The notes beneath the pieces were generated by a model. It was not told the DNA's origin. It searched no databases and saw only the letters and a program-made list of their open reading frames with translations. The position numbers were made by a program, and so were the translations under genes. Below are positions 22,152 through 30,779 of a stretch of DNA of 64,000 bases, piece after piece. The DNA comes from Roseateles asaccharophilus (GTDB taxonomy: Bacteria; Pseudomonadota; Gammaproteobacteria; Burkholderiales; Burkholderiaceae_C): assembly GCF_004362405.1 (NCBI RefSeq), contig NZ_SNXE01000002.1, positions 1 through 64,000 on the forward strand, given 5' to 3'. Numbering within the stretch: the first letter of the stretch is position 1; each line of letters begins with the position of its first letter.

Positions 22152-23396
22152 TCAGCCCAGATCCGGAGGGGCCAGCCCGAAGGGATCGTCCAGGCTGCGC
22201 GAGGGCGGGGTGAACCAGCGCGGCCCGTGCTCCGTCATGTAGAAGTGATCCTCCAGCCGGATGCCGAACTCGCCGGGCAGCACGATCATGGGTTCGTTGC
22301 TGAAGCACATGCCGGGCGCCAGCGGGGTGTGGTCGCTGGCCACCAGATAGGGACGCTCGTGGATGCTCAGGCCGATGCCATGGCCGGTGCGGTGCGGCAG
22401 GCCGGGCAGGCTGTAGCCCGGTCCCAGGCCGGCTGATTCCAGGCAGGCCCGCGCCGCGGCATCGACCGCGCTGCAGGGCGCTCCCAAGCGCGCGGCCTGG
22501 AAGGCGGCGGCCTGGGCCCGCTTCTCCAAACTCCAGATTTCGCGCACGCGTGCACTGGGCGTGCCATAGACATAGCTGCGTGTGAGGTCGGAGGTATAGC
22601 CATGCACATAGCAGCCGGTGTCGATCAGCACCACATCGCCTGTGCGCAGGTGCTGGACATGCTTGACGCCATGTGGGTAGGAGCTCGCCTCACCAAAGAG
22701 CACGATCACGAAGCTGGAACCCTTGGCCCCCACGCGCCTGTGGGCGGCGTCGATGAACTCGGCCACTTCCTGCGTGCTGATGTCCTCGCGCAGCATGGAG
22801 GCCGTGGCGCGCTGAACGGCCAGGGTCATGTCGAAGGCCCGCTGCATCAGCGCGAGCTCATGCTCGGACTTGTGCATGCGGCAGGCGGCCGTCAGCTCGG
22901 CCGCACTGAACAGCTGCATCTGCGCGGGCGCGCTGCGCTGCAGCCCGTCCACCATGAAGTAGGGCAGGTTCTCGTCTAGCGCGACCCGGCCCTGCTCGAC
23001 GCCGGCCGCCGCCAGGGCCGCGTGCACACAGGCATAGGCGTTTTCATGCTCGTGCCAGCTGTGAACAGGGCCGGCGATTTGGAGCAGATCGTTCACCGTG
23101 CCCAGCTCGAACCAGGGCGCCACGTAGCGCAGCGCGCCCTCGGCCGGCAGCACGGCGCCCACAAAGCGCTCGCTGGCCGACCAGACCAGGCCGCTGAAAT
23201 AGCGCAGATTCGCGCCCGCATGCAGCACCAGGGCCGATACGCCCTGCGCCCGCATCAGGGCCTGGACCCGCGCCTGCCGCGCCAGGTACTCGGCCGGCTG
23301 GATATCGGGCAGTTCGCCCAGCATGGGGCTCAGACCGTCCAAGGCCTCCTGCGCCGTGCACCGCCCCACTCCCAGGGCCATCTCTATTTCCTGCAT
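22152..23396 (-). CDS. M24-family Xaa-Pro peptidase
   Basis: This roughly 414-residue cytosolic dimetal peptidase has a creatinase-type N-terminal domain and a pita-bread catalytic domain. Metal ligands can be followed: D in LIDTGCYVHGYTSDLTRSY (two Asp about 11 apart, near 260-272), H in HRTGHGIGLSIHERPY near 345, E in FSNEPMIV near 375, and E in FGIRLEDHFY near 390. It should remove N-terminal residues preceding proline. ATG 23396 has GGAG 8 bases upstream; an in-frame GTG at 23423 is the alternative. An AT-rich stretch at 23440-23460 probably holds the promoter. Confidence 0.9.
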   Translation of the reverse strand: MQEIEMALGVGRCTAQEALDGLSPMLGELPDIQPAEYLARQARVQALMRAQGVSALVLHAGANLRYFSGLVWSASERFVGAVLPAEGALRYVAPWFELGTVNDLLQIAGPVHSWHEHENAYACVHAALAAAGVEQGRVALDENLPYFMVDGLQRSAPAQMQLFSAAELTAACRMHKSEHELALMQRAFDMTLAVQRATASMLREDISTQEVAEFIDAAHRRVGAKGSSFVIVLFGEASSYPHGVKHVQHLRTGDVVLIDTGCYVHGYTSDLTRSYVYGTPSARVREIWSLEKRAQAAAFQAARLGAPCSAVDAAARACLESAGLGPGYSLPGLPHRTGHGIGLSIHERPYLVASDHTPLAPGMCFSNEPMIVLPGEFGIRLEDHFYMTEHGPRWFTPPSRSLDDPFGLAPPDLG

Positions 23397-23533
23397 CCTG
23401 CTCGCTCCATTGGGCTCATCCACAAGCTGATTGTTGCAGGTATTCTATAAATATATTTACATCCTTGAGCCGCTTGCTCGGCTGGGCGGCGGCGGGCCGG
23501 GGCGGCCGCGAGGCCGGGGCCTAAGATGGGGGC

Positions 23534-23911
23534 GTGAACATCCCGATTCCCTCTTGGCTGCGCCGGCATGACCTGTGGGTCTTGCTGCTCCTGATCCTGG
23601 TTTTTGCGGGTCTGGCCCGCTGGGCGGGCTCGCGGCAGGCGGCCGATGAGGCCCAGCGCCTGCGCGAGCTGGCGCGGCCCGGCGACATCCTGATGATCTC
23701 CTCCGAGACCTGCGTGTTCTGCAAGCGGGCGCGCCTGTGGCTGGATGAGGCGGCCGTGCCCTACCGCGAGTGCCTGATCGAGCGTGACGCGGCCTGCCTG
23801 GCCGAGTACCAGGCCCGCGGCGGGCGGGGCACGCCCACCTTTGTGGTGCGCGGTCACACGCTGCTGGGTTTTGACCGCCAGCGCATGCTGACCCTGCTGG
23901 GCACGCGCTAA
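23534..23911 (+). CDS. membrane-anchored glutaredoxin-like protein
   Basis: This 125-residue protein has one N-terminal membrane segment (about 13-31) and then a glutaredoxin-fold domain with the active site SETCVFCKRARLWL (C-x2-C near 57-60), the cis-Pro loop RGTPTFVVRG near 98-107, and the Gly-Phe-Asp glutathione-side motif. The orientation of the domain, periplasmic or cytoplasmic, cannot be fixed from sequence. A role in thiol reduction is inferred. It is divergent from the M24 peptidase gene and converges on yciO. Confidence 0.85.
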   Translation: MNIPIPSWLRRHDLWVLLLLILVFAGLARWAGSRQAADEAQRLRELARPGDILMISSETCVFCKRARLWLDEAAVPYRECLIERDAACLAEYQARGGRGTPTFVVRGHTLLGFDRQRMLTLLGTR

Positions 23912-23924
23912 GCCCGGGTTTGGC

Positions 23925-24548
23925 TCAGAGGCCCAGTTGCTGCGGGTCGCCGCGGCCCAGGCGCACGATTTCGGGCTCGTCCTGGCTCATGTCCACCACG
24001 GTGGTGGGCTGCATGGGGCAGGCGCCCGCATCGATGATCAGCTGCAGCAGCTTGTCGTAGCGCTGCGAGATGTCCTGCGCATCATTGAGCGGCTCGCTGT
24101 CTTCGGGCGGGATCAGGGTGGTGGCCAGCAGGGGCTGGCCGAAGATGGCCAGCAAGTCCTGAGTGACCCGATGATCCGGCACGCGCAGGCCTATGGTGCG
24201 GCGCGAGGGATGCGACACCCGTCGCGGCACCTCCTTGGTGGCCTGCAGGATGAAGGTGAAGGGTCCGGGCGTGGCGTTCTTGATCAGGCGGTACTGGCGG
24301 TTGTCCACGCGGGCATAGTTGGCGAGCTCGCTGAGGTCGCGGCACAGCAGGGTCAGGTGATGCCTGTCGTCCACCCCGCGGATGCGGCGCAGGTTTTCCG
24401 CGGCGGCCTTGTCGTCCAGATGGCAGACCAGGGCGTAGCTGGAGTCGGTGGGAATGGCCGCGATGCCGCCCTGGTGCAGGATCTGGGCGGCCTGGCGCAG
24501 AAAGCGCGCCTGGGGGTTGTCGGGGTGAACTTCAAAGAGTTGGGCCAT
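23925..24548 (-). CDS. yciO: YciO (Sua5/YrdC-domain) protein
   Basis: This 207-residue single-domain protein of the YrdC/Sua5 superfamily has the KxR-type and P-loop-like features IPTDSSYALVCHLDDKAA near 34-51, IKNATPGPFTFILQA near 88-102, and RTIGLRVPDH near 118-127. Sua5 enzymes make threonylcarbamoyl-AMP for tRNA t6A; YciO paralogs are less well characterised and may not do so fully. It is the last gene of an operon with the PHP phosphatase and an EamA transporter, echoing the yciV-yciO neighbourhood of enterobacteria. Confidence 0.88.
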   Translation of the reverse strand: MAQLFEVHPDNPQARFLRQAAQILHQGGIAAIPTDSSYALVCHLDDKAAAENLRRIRGVDDRHHLTLLCRDLSELANYARVDNRQYRLIKNATPGPFTFILQATKEVPRRVSHPSRRTIGLRVPDHRVTQDLLAIFGQPLLATTLIPPEDSEPLNDAQDISQRYDKLLQLIIDAGACPMQPTTVVDMSQDEPEIVRLGRGDPQQLGL

Positions 24549-24569
24549 GGTGGCCCGATTCTGGCCGAT

Positions 24570-25517
24570 TCAATCGGCCACGGTATCGCTGCAGACCCGG
24601 GAGGGTGGCGCGCGACGCACATTCAGCCAGGCCGAGGCCGCGCCGCAGGCCGAGAGCACGCCCATGCCCAGCCAGGCATAGCCATCGGGCGCATGGTCGA
24701 AGGCCAGATAGCCGATGGCCGCGGCCACCGCGATCTGCACATAGACAAAGGGCATCAGGGAGCCGGTGGGCGCCAGGCCCAGGGCCAGGATCAGCAGCAG
24801 ATGGCCTACCGTGCCCAGCAGACCGATCAGGGCCAGCATGGCCAGCTGTGCAGAGCTGGCCGCGGCGAGGCTGGCCGCCACATCCAGACCGGGCCAGGCG
24901 GCCAGCAGGGGCGTGAGCACCAGGGTGCCGGTGAGGCCGGTGTAGAAATGGGTGGTGTAGGGACTCTCCAGGGCCGAGAGCTTGGCGGTGAGCACCTGGA
25001 AGCTGGCGTAGCTCAGCGCGCCGGCCAGCGGAAAGAGCACGGCCCAGCCAAAGAGGCCGCTGCCGGGGCGGATCACGATCAGGGCGCCGGCAAAGCCACC
25101 GATCACCAGGGCCCAGCGCAGGCGCGAGACCGGTTCGTGCAGCACGGTGGCCGCCAGCAGGGTCACCACCACCGGGGTCAGCATATTGATGGCGGTGAAC
25201 TCGGCCACCGGCATGTGCTGCACGCCGTAGAAGCTCATCGCGCTGGTGAAGAGCAGCAGCAGGCCGCGCAAGGCCTGGAAGCGCGGATGCGCGGCGCGAA
25301 AGGGCTGGCGCTGCCGGCCGCTGAAGGCCGCCCAGCCCAGCCACAGCGTCATGCTCAGGGCCTGGAAGCTGTAGCGCGCCCAGAGGATCAGCAGCACCGG
25401 CAGGAAGCCGCCCAGGTAGCGGATGCTGCTGTCCATGCTGGCAAAGCAGCTGGCCATCAGCACGATCAGCGCAATGCCCAGCAAGGGGCGCTGGCTGCGC
25501 GGGTCGGCGGCGCTCAC
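24570..25517 (-). CDS. EamA/DMT-superfamily transporter
   Basis: This 315-residue protein has ten predicted membrane segments in two EamA repeats (about 15-145 and 155-290). Landmarks are YLGGFLPVLLILWARY in the first repeat and MPVAEFTAINMLTPVVVTLLA before the midpoint. The drug or metabolite carried is unknown. The GTG start at 25517 overlaps the stop of the upstream PHP gene (GTGA on the minus strand), showing translational coupling; yciO follows after 21 bases. Confidence 0.88.
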   Translation of the reverse strand: MSAADPRSQRPLLGIALIVLMASCFASMDSSIRYLGGFLPVLLILWARYSFQALSMTLWLGWAAFSGRQRQPFRAAHPRFQALRGLLLLFTSAMSFYGVQHMPVAEFTAINMLTPVVVTLLAATVLHEPVSRLRWALVIGGFAGALIVIRPGSGLFGWAVLFPLAGALSYASFQVLTAKLSALESPYTTHFYTGLTGTLVLTPLLAAWPGLDVAASLAAASSAQLAMLALIGLLGTVGHLLLILALGLAPTGSLMPFVYVQIAVAAAIGYLAFDHAPDGYAWLGMGVLSACGAASAWLNVRRAPPSRVCSDTVAD

Positions 25518-26425
25518 GCGGCGGCGGCCGCGGTGGGACGGTGGATGCGCGGGGCCAGCAGCTCCCAGATGGGGCGCAGGCGGCCCGAGAGCCCGGCGTC
25601 CAGCCGGCCCAGATCGGTACGGCTTTCCTCGGGGCTGTGGAAGTCGGAGCCGCGCGAGGCGTAGAGCCCGAACTCCAGCGCGGTCTCGGTGTACTTGGCG
25701 GCATCGGCCGCGGTATGGCTGCCGGTCACCACCTCCACGCCACGGCCGCCATGGGCGATGAACTCGGTGAAGAGCGCGTACTCCTCGGTGGGCGTGAAGG
25801 GGTAGCGGCCCGGGTGGGCGATCACGGCCTCGCCGCCGGCCTCGCGCACCCAGCGCACAGCGTCACCCAGGCTGGCCCATTTGTGCTCGACATAGCCGGG
25901 CTTGCCTTCGGTGAGGAAGCGGCGGAAGACCTCGGGGATGTCGCTGCAGTGACCCGCCTCGACCAGGAAGCGGGCGAAGTGGGTGCGCGAGATCAGCTCG
26001 GGGTTGCCCACATACTGCAGCGCGCCCTCGTAGGCGCCCTTGATGCCCACCTGGGCCAGGCTGGCCGCCATTTCGCGGGCGCGCTCGCCGCGCCCGCCGC
26101 GGGTGGCGCGCAGGCCGGCGGTGAGCGCCTCGTCGCGGTGCTCGAAGCCCAGGCCCACGATATGCACCACACGGCCGGCGAAGCTCACCGAGATCTCGGT
26201 GCCTGTGAGGTAGGGCAGGCCCAGGGCCAGGGCGGCGTCCAGCGCGCGCTGCTGGCCGCTGATCTCGTCATGGTCGGTCAGGGCCCAGAGGTCCACCCCG
26301 TTGGCCTTGGCGCGGGCGGCCAGCGCCTCGGGCGCCAGCGTGCCGTCGGAGACCGTGGAGTGGCAATGCAGATCGGCATTGCTGCAGATGTCCAAGGTGG
26401 CGCTGGAAGGGGTGGTCGGGTTCAC
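25514..26425 (-). CDS. PHP-domain phosphatase (RnaAM/YciV type)
   Basis: This 303-residue trinuclear metal phosphoesterase has PHP motifs in order: DLHCHSTVSDG near 18-28, ALTDHDEISG near 54-63, GTEISVSF near 80, a central HFARFL and IAHPGRY segment near 205, and GSDFHSPEES near 255. Family members in E. coli and Chromobacterium act on 3',5'-nucleoside bisphosphates and on short RNA 5' ends. Activity here is inferred from the close YciV pattern. It heads the operon PHP-EamA-yciO. Confidence 0.9.
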   Translation of the reverse strand: MNPTTPSSATLDICSNADLHCHSTVSDGTLAPEALAARAKANGVDLWALTDHDEISGQQRALDAALALGLPYLTGTEISVSFAGRVVHIVGLGFEHRDEALTAGLRATRGGRGERAREMAASLAQVGIKGAYEGALQYVGNPELISRTHFARFLVEAGHCSDIPEVFRRFLTEGKPGYVEHKWASLGDAVRWVREAGGEAVIAHPGRYPFTPTEEYALFTEFIAHGGRGVEVVTGSHTAADAAKYTETALEFGLYASRGSDFHSPEESRTDLGRLDAGLSGRLRPIWELLAPRIHRPTAAAAA

Positions 26426-26574
26426 GGCACCATTTTACGGGTGGGGGGCGGCGCGTCCCCGGGCCGGGGGCATTCTGTGCCTTGGGCTGGCCCTGGCCGG
26501 GCGCTTGTGTTGCGCTCCTTTTGTGTCCCACAATCATTGAAACAGGCCGGCCTGCGGCGCATGAGGGTTGTGCA

Positions 26575-26781
26575 ATGCACCAGGATGTCGTGTTGTGGAG
26601 GGTGGTTTACACCCACCGCGCCAATCTGACCAGCGGTCCCTTTGCCGCAGGCCCCTGGCATCCGGACAAGGGCTATATCGAGCACTGCGCCGCGCAGCTG
26701 CGCAACTATGACCTGCAGGTGGGAGTGCAGAGCAACCAGCAGGCCACCAAGGCGGTGTCCACCTGGATCAAGGCGGACTGA
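26575..26781 (+). CDS. small hypothetical protein, 68 aa
   Basis: ATG 26575 opens a compact ORF with a protein-like composition (LWRVVYTHRANLTSGPF, then HPDKGYIEHCAAQLRNYDLQ) and no membrane segment or signal peptide. GAGG lies 10 bases upstream. The balanced residue use suggests a real small protein, but I do not recognise the family. It lies between the PHP gene and the marR-type gene, converging on the latter. Confidence 0.6.
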   Translation: MHQDVVLWRVVYTHRANLTSGPFAAGPWHPDKGYIEHCAAQLRNYDLQVGVQSNQQATKAVSTWIKAD

Positions 26782-26806
26782 GGGCGCTGCGGGCTTGATT
26801 GCAGGT

Positions 26807-27355
26807 TCAGGCCTGGGTCTCTGAGGGCTCTAGCACCGCCAGCAGGGCTGCCAGCCGTGCGTCCAGGCCATCCATGTCGCGCGGCGTCAGCGCTGCCAGG
26901 ATTCGGGTCTCGTTGGCCACATGGGCACTCAGGGCGCGTTCGATCAACGCGAAGCCCGCCGGGCTCAGCTGGACCAGCATGCTGCGGGCATCCGCTGGAT
27001 TGGGTAGGCGCTGTACCCAGCCCGCGGCTTCCAGGCGCTGCAGGCGGTTGGTCATGGTGCCCGAGGCCACCATCAGGCTGTTGAATAGGGCCGTTGGCGC
27101 CAGGCAATAGGGTTCGCCGCTGCGCCGCAGCGTGGCCAGCACATCGAACTCCCCGCCGTTGAGGCCGAACTCGGCAAAACAGCTGTCCAAGCGTCGCTGC
27201 ATCAGCTCGCTGCAGCGCTTGAGCCGCCCGATCAGGCCCATGGCCCGCAGATCCAGGTCCGGGCGTTCCTGCCGCCACTGATCGAGGATGCGCTCGACCG
27301 CGTCCTGCGGCGCAGCGCCGGCATCCGGGGACTGAGCGAGGTGGCTCTTGGGCAT
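26807..27355 (-). CDS. MarR-family transcriptional regulator
   Basis: This 182-residue protein has an N-terminal extension and a winged-helix domain: LNGGEFDVLATLRRSGEPYCLAP near 68-90, recognition helix around MVASGTMTNRLQRLEAAGWVQRL near 95-118, wing PADARSMLVQLSPAG near 122-136. It should bind as a dimer and respond to a small ligand. Two near-identical palindromes lie between it and the divergent EamA gene, so it most likely controls itself and that exporter. Confidence 0.9.
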   Translation of the reverse strand: MPKSHLAQSPDAGAAPQDAVERILDQWRQERPDLDLRAMGLIGRLKRCSELMQRRLDSCFAEFGLNGGEFDVLATLRRSGEPYCLAPTALFNSLMVASGTMTNRLQRLEAAGWVQRLPNPADARSMLVQLSPAGFALIERALSAHVANETRILAALTPRDMDGLDARLAALLAVLEPSETQA

Positions 27356-27370
27356 GTTGGGCGTAAGTGA

Positions 27371-27389
27371 TATCTCGACATCGAGATTA
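27371..27389. promoter_or_regulatory. MarR-type operator 1
   Basis: TATCTCGACATCGAGATTA is a palindrome of the TCTCGA-N2-TCGAGA kind centred 24 bases from the regulator's ATG. It recurs at 27405-27422, so both divergent genes appear to be controlled from this gap. Confidence 0.65.
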
Positions 27390-27404
27390 TCTGCTACATT
27401 GATT

Positions 27405-27422
27405 TATCTCGACATCAAGATA
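27405..27422. promoter_or_regulatory. MarR-type operator 2, next to the exporter start codon
   Basis: TATCTCGACATCAAGATA repeats operator 1 with a small change and abuts the ATG at 27424. A repressor bound here would cover the start region of the exporter message. Confidence 0.65.
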
Positions 27423-27423
27423 A

Positions 27424-28311
27424 ATGGCCATGTCCAACCCTGCAGTGCACCAGCGCGCCCTCGATATCGGCCTGACCGCCCTGGCGCCTCTGCTTTGGGG
27501 CTCCACCTACATCGTCACCACCGAACTGCTGCCGCCCGACCGTCCCTTGGTTGCAGCCTGTCTGCGCACCCTGCCGGCGGGTTTGCTGCTTCTCCTCTGG
27601 GTGCGGCAGTGGCCGGCACCCGGGGAATGGCTGCGCTTGCTCGTGCTGGCGGGCCTGAACCTGGCCCTGTTCCAGGCGCTGCTCTTCGTCGCGGCCTACC
27701 GGCTGCCCGGCGGGGTGGCGGCGGTGGTGGGTGCCATCCAGCCCCTGCTGGTCATGGGCCTGGCCTGGGCCTGGGACGTACGCCGGCCCAACCCTGTGGC
27801 GGTGCTGGCCTCGGTGGTGGGCATCGTCGGCATGGCCTTGCTGCTGCTATCGCCGCAAAGCCGGTGGGATGTGGCGGGTGTGCTGGCGGCCTTGATCGGA
27901 GCGGCCAGCATGGCCACGGGCACCTATCTCTCGCGGCGCTGGAAGTCCTCTCTGTCCTTGCTGGGCTTTACCGCTTGGCAGCTCATGTTGGCCGGCCTGA
28001 TGCTGCTGCCCGCGGCCTGGTGGCTGGACCCGCCGCTGCAGGCCCTGAGCCTGGGCGCTGGGCTGGGCTATGCCTATCTGAGCCTGGCAGGCGCCCTGCT
28101 GGCCTATGTGCTGTGGTTCCGAGGCCTGGCCCGGCTCTCGCCGGTGGCCGTCTCGGCGCTTGGCCTGCTCAGCCCCGTCACCGCCGTGCTCCTGGGCTGG
28201 GCCCTGTTGGGCCAGGCCCTGCACGGCGCCGCGCTCTGGGGCCTGATGCTGGTGCTGGGCAGCGTGCTGGTGGTGCAGAAGGCCCCGAGCCCGCCGCGCC
28301 CCGTGGCCTGA
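27424..28311 (+). CDS. EamA-family exporter under MarR-type control
   Basis: This 295-residue, ten-segment DMT transporter has the two EamA repeats at about 10-140 and 150-285, with LLWGSTYIVTTELLPPDRPL near 21-40, the typical start of the YedA/RhtA-like subgroup. It is divergent from the marR-type gene and its start codon touches operator 2, so expression is likely induced by the ligand of that regulator. The substrate is unknown. ATG 27424 and ATG 27430 are both possible; the operator makes a very short leader likely. Confidence 0.88.
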   Translation: MAMSNPAVHQRALDIGLTALAPLLWGSTYIVTTELLPPDRPLVAACLRTLPAGLLLLLWVRQWPAPGEWLRLLVLAGLNLALFQALLFVAAYRLPGGVAAVVGAIQPLLVMGLAWAWDVRRPNPVAVLASVVGIVGMALLLLSPQSRWDVAGVLAALIGAASMATGTYLSRRWKSSLSLLGFTAWQLMLAGLMLLPAAWWLDPPLQALSLGAGLGYAYLSLAGALLAYVLWFRGLARLSPVAVSALGLLSPVTAVLLGWALLGQALHGAALWGLMLVLGSVLVVQKAPSPPRPVA

Positions 28312-28362
28312 AGCCGCCCCGATCTTGTCCCTATTTCACAACCTGAGCCCGAGAAGGCCCGC

Positions 28363-28989
28363 ATGACCATGTCCCGTCCCGCCATGATCGATCTGATCGA
28401 AGCCCGCAAGTCAGTGACCCGCTACCAGGCGGGGGCTGAGATCGATGAGGCCACCGTGGCCGAACTGGTGCGCCTGGCCACCCTGGCCCCATCGGCCTAT
28501 CACCTGCAGAACTGGCGCTTCATTGCGGTGCGCAGCGCTGCCGCGAAGCAGCGCCTACAGGCCCAGGCCTACGGGCAGGCCCAGGTGGGCGAGGCGGCGG
28601 TGACCTTCATCGTCTGCGGTCAGTTGGCGGCGCACCATGGCCTGGCCGCGGCCTTGGCCCCCAGCGTCGAGGCCGGCACCATGGCAGCAGATATCGCCGC
28701 GAACTGGGTGGCGCAGGCCAGCCAGGCGCATGAGGCCGATCCGCAGCTGCAGCGCGATGAGGCGCTGCGCTCGGCCTCTCTGGCCGGCATGACCTTGATG
28801 TTGGCTGCCCAGGGCATGGGTCTGGCCAGTGGGCCACTGGGCGGCTTCGACGCGGCCGGTGTGGCGCGCGAATTCGACCTGGCACCGCAGGAACTGCCGG
28901 TGATGCTGATCACCGTGGGCCATGCGCGCGCGGACAACTGGCCTCAAAAGCCCCGCAAGCCCCTGGCCCAGGTGCTGAGCTACGCCTGA
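28363..28989 (+). CDS. nitroreductase-family flavoprotein
   Basis: This 208-residue FMN-dependent oxidoreductase has IEARKSVTRYQ near 11-21 (FMN phosphate-binding Arg), LATLAPSAYHLQNWRFIAV near 37-55, a central AAQGMGLASGPLGGFD near 147-162, and the C-terminal ITVGHA motif. The natural substrate is unknown. Two Met codons start it (28363, 28369). Its 3' end overlaps the end of recJ on the other strand by 10 bases. Confidence 0.9.
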   Translation: MTMSRPAMIDLIEARKSVTRYQAGAEIDEATVAELVRLATLAPSAYHLQNWRFIAVRSAAAKQRLQAQAYGQAQVGEAAVTFIVCGQLAAHHGLAAALAPSVEAGTMAADIAANWVAQASQAHEADPQLQRDEALRSASLAGMTLMLAAQGMGLASGPLGGFDAAGVAREFDLAPQELPVMLITVGHARADNWPQKPRKPLAQVLSYA

Positions 28990-30779
28990 AGCAGATTCGC
29001 CGGCCGGGCTGCCTGCTCGCTCATGGCCTCCACAATCATCTGCACCCGCTGCTGGCCCTGGTATTCGTCCAGGGCCAGGCGGTAGGCCAGATGGCCGCGC
29101 TCGGGCACCGACTCGATATGGCCGAACCAGATGGCGTCGCGCAGCGGCCCGCTCGGGCCGCCCTGGCGCACCCGCAGCTTGAGATGGCGCTCGCCCACGA
29201 TGCGCTGCGACACCACCTGCACCGGATCGCAGAACAGCGGCGCCTCGAAGGCTTGGCCCCAGACCTGGGCCTCGAGTTGCTGCACCACTTCGGCGCTGAA
29301 GGCCTCGGGCGGCAGGGGGCCGTCGGTGCGCAGTGTGCGGGTCAGGGCCGCGGCGTCCAGCCATTCGCGCGCCACCCGCTCCAGGGCGGCGCCGAAGACC
29401 TGTACGCGGTCCTCAGCCTCTTCCGGTGACTCGGCCTGCAGGGTGCAGCCAGCCGCCATGGCGTGGCCGCCGAACTTCTTGAGCAGCTCGGGCTCGCGCT
29501 TGGACACCAGGTCCAGCGCGTCGCGCAGATGAAAGCCCGGGATGGAGCGCCCCGAGCCCTTGAGCTGCCCGTCCGCGCCCAGGGCAAAGACAAAGGTGGG
29601 GCGGTGCAGCCGGTCCTTGACCCGGCCGGCCACGATGCCCACCACGCCCTCGTGAAACTCGGGTTCGTACAGGCACAGGGCCGCGGGCGGCTCGCCCTGA
29701 AGGGCGGGCTCGGCCAGCAGCTGTTCCAGCCGCGCCTCGGCCAGATCGCGCATGCCGGCCTCGATCTCGCGGCGCTCGCGGTTGATGGCGTCCAGCTGGC
29801 GGGCCAGTTCCAGGGCGCGGGTAGCATCGTCGGTGGTCAGGCACTCGATGCCCAGGGTCATGTCCGATAGCCGGCCGGCCGCATTGATGCGCGGGCCCAG
29901 GGCAAAGCCCAGATCCGTGCTGCTGGCGCGACCGGCATCGCGGCCGGCGGCGCTGAACAGGGCGGCCACGCCGGGCTGCATGCGGCCGGCGCGCATGCGG
30001 CGCAGGCCTTGCGCCACCAGGCGGCGGTTGTTGGCGTCCAGACGCACCACATCGGCCACCGTGCCCAGGGCCACCAGGTCCAGCAGGCTGTCCAGGCGGG
30101 GTTGCTCGCGCCCCTCGAAGGCGCCGCGCCGGCGCAGCTCGGCACGCAGGGCCAGCAGGGTGTAGAAGGCCACGCCCACGCCGGCCAGATGCTTGCTGGC
30201 GAAGCCGCAGCCGGGCTGGTTGGGGTTGACCACGGCATCGGCCTCGGGCACGGCGGTCTCACCCTCCACCAGGGCCGGCAGATGGTGGTCGGTGACCAGC
30301 ACCTTGAGCCCGCGCTCGCGCGCATGGGCCACACCGGTGAAGCTGGCAATGCCGTTGTCCACCGTCATCAGCAGCTGGGGCTGGAGCGGCAGGGCCAGCT
30401 CCACGATGGCGGGCGTGAGGCCATAGCCATGCACCGCGCGGTCGGGCACCACATAGACCACGCTGCCAGGGCGTGCGCCCAGCAGATAGAGGCCGCGCAG
30501 GGCCACGCTGCAGGCGGTGGCACCGTCGCAGTCATAGTCGGCCACGATGCAGATGCGCTCGCCCGCCTGCAGGGTATCGGCCAGCAGGACCGCGGCCTCG
30601 CTCATGCCCTTGAGGCCTTCGGGCGGCAGCAGCTGGGCCAGACCCTCGTCCAGCTCCTCGGGGCGGGCCACGCCGCGGGCGGCAAAAAGCCGGGCCAGCA
30701 GGGGCGGCACCCCGGCCTGCTCCAGGGCCCAGCTGGCACGCGGCGGCACATCGCGCAGGATCAGGCGCGGCGCGTTCAC
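28980..30779 (-). CDS. recJ: single-stranded-DNA-specific exonuclease RecJ
   Basis: This 599-residue 5'-3' exonuclease acts in RecF-pathway recombination and mismatch repair. DHH-family motifs are clear: IVADYDCDGATACSVALRG near 71-89, MTVDNGIASF near 134, VTDHHLP near 156, and the DHHA1 part with FKFGGHAMAAG-like KKFGGHAMAAGCTL near 438-451. The C-terminal OB-type domain is present, so the protein is complete. The GTG start at 30779 overlaps the stop of the upstream gene (GTGA), which fixes the start and implies coupling. Confidence 0.95.
   Translation of the reverse strand: MNAPRLILRDVPPRASWALEQAGVPPLLARLFAARGVARPEELDEGLAQLLPPEGLKGMSEAAVLLADTLQAGERICIVADYDCDGATACSVALRGLYLLGARPGSVVYVVPDRAVHGYGLTPAIVELALPLQPQLLMTVDNGIASFTGVAHARERGLKVLVTDHHLPALVEGETAVPEADAVVNPNQPGCGFASKHLAGVGVAFYTLLALRAELRRRGAFEGREQPRLDSLLDLVALGTVADVVRLDANNRRLVAQGLRRMRAGRMQPGVAALFSAAGRDAGRASSTDLGFALGPRINAAGRLSDMTLGIECLTTDDATRALELARQLDAINRERREIEAGMRDLAEARLEQLLAEPALQGEPPAALCLYEPEFHEGVVGIVAGRVKDRLHRPTFVFALGADGQLKGSGRSIPGFHLRDALDLVSKREPELLKKFGGHAMAAGCTLQAESPEEAEDRVQVFGAALERVAREWLDAAALTRTLRTDGPLPPEAFSAEVVQQLEAQVWGQAFEAPLFCDPVQVVSQRIVGERHLKLRVRQGGPSGPLRDAIWFGHIESVPERGHLAYRLALDEYQGQQRVQMIVEAMSEQAARPANLLQA

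Noticed and set aside
23937-25664. 575-codon plus-strand frame over yciO and the EamA gene
   Set aside because: It crosses two well-supported minus-strand genes and has no recognisable domain.
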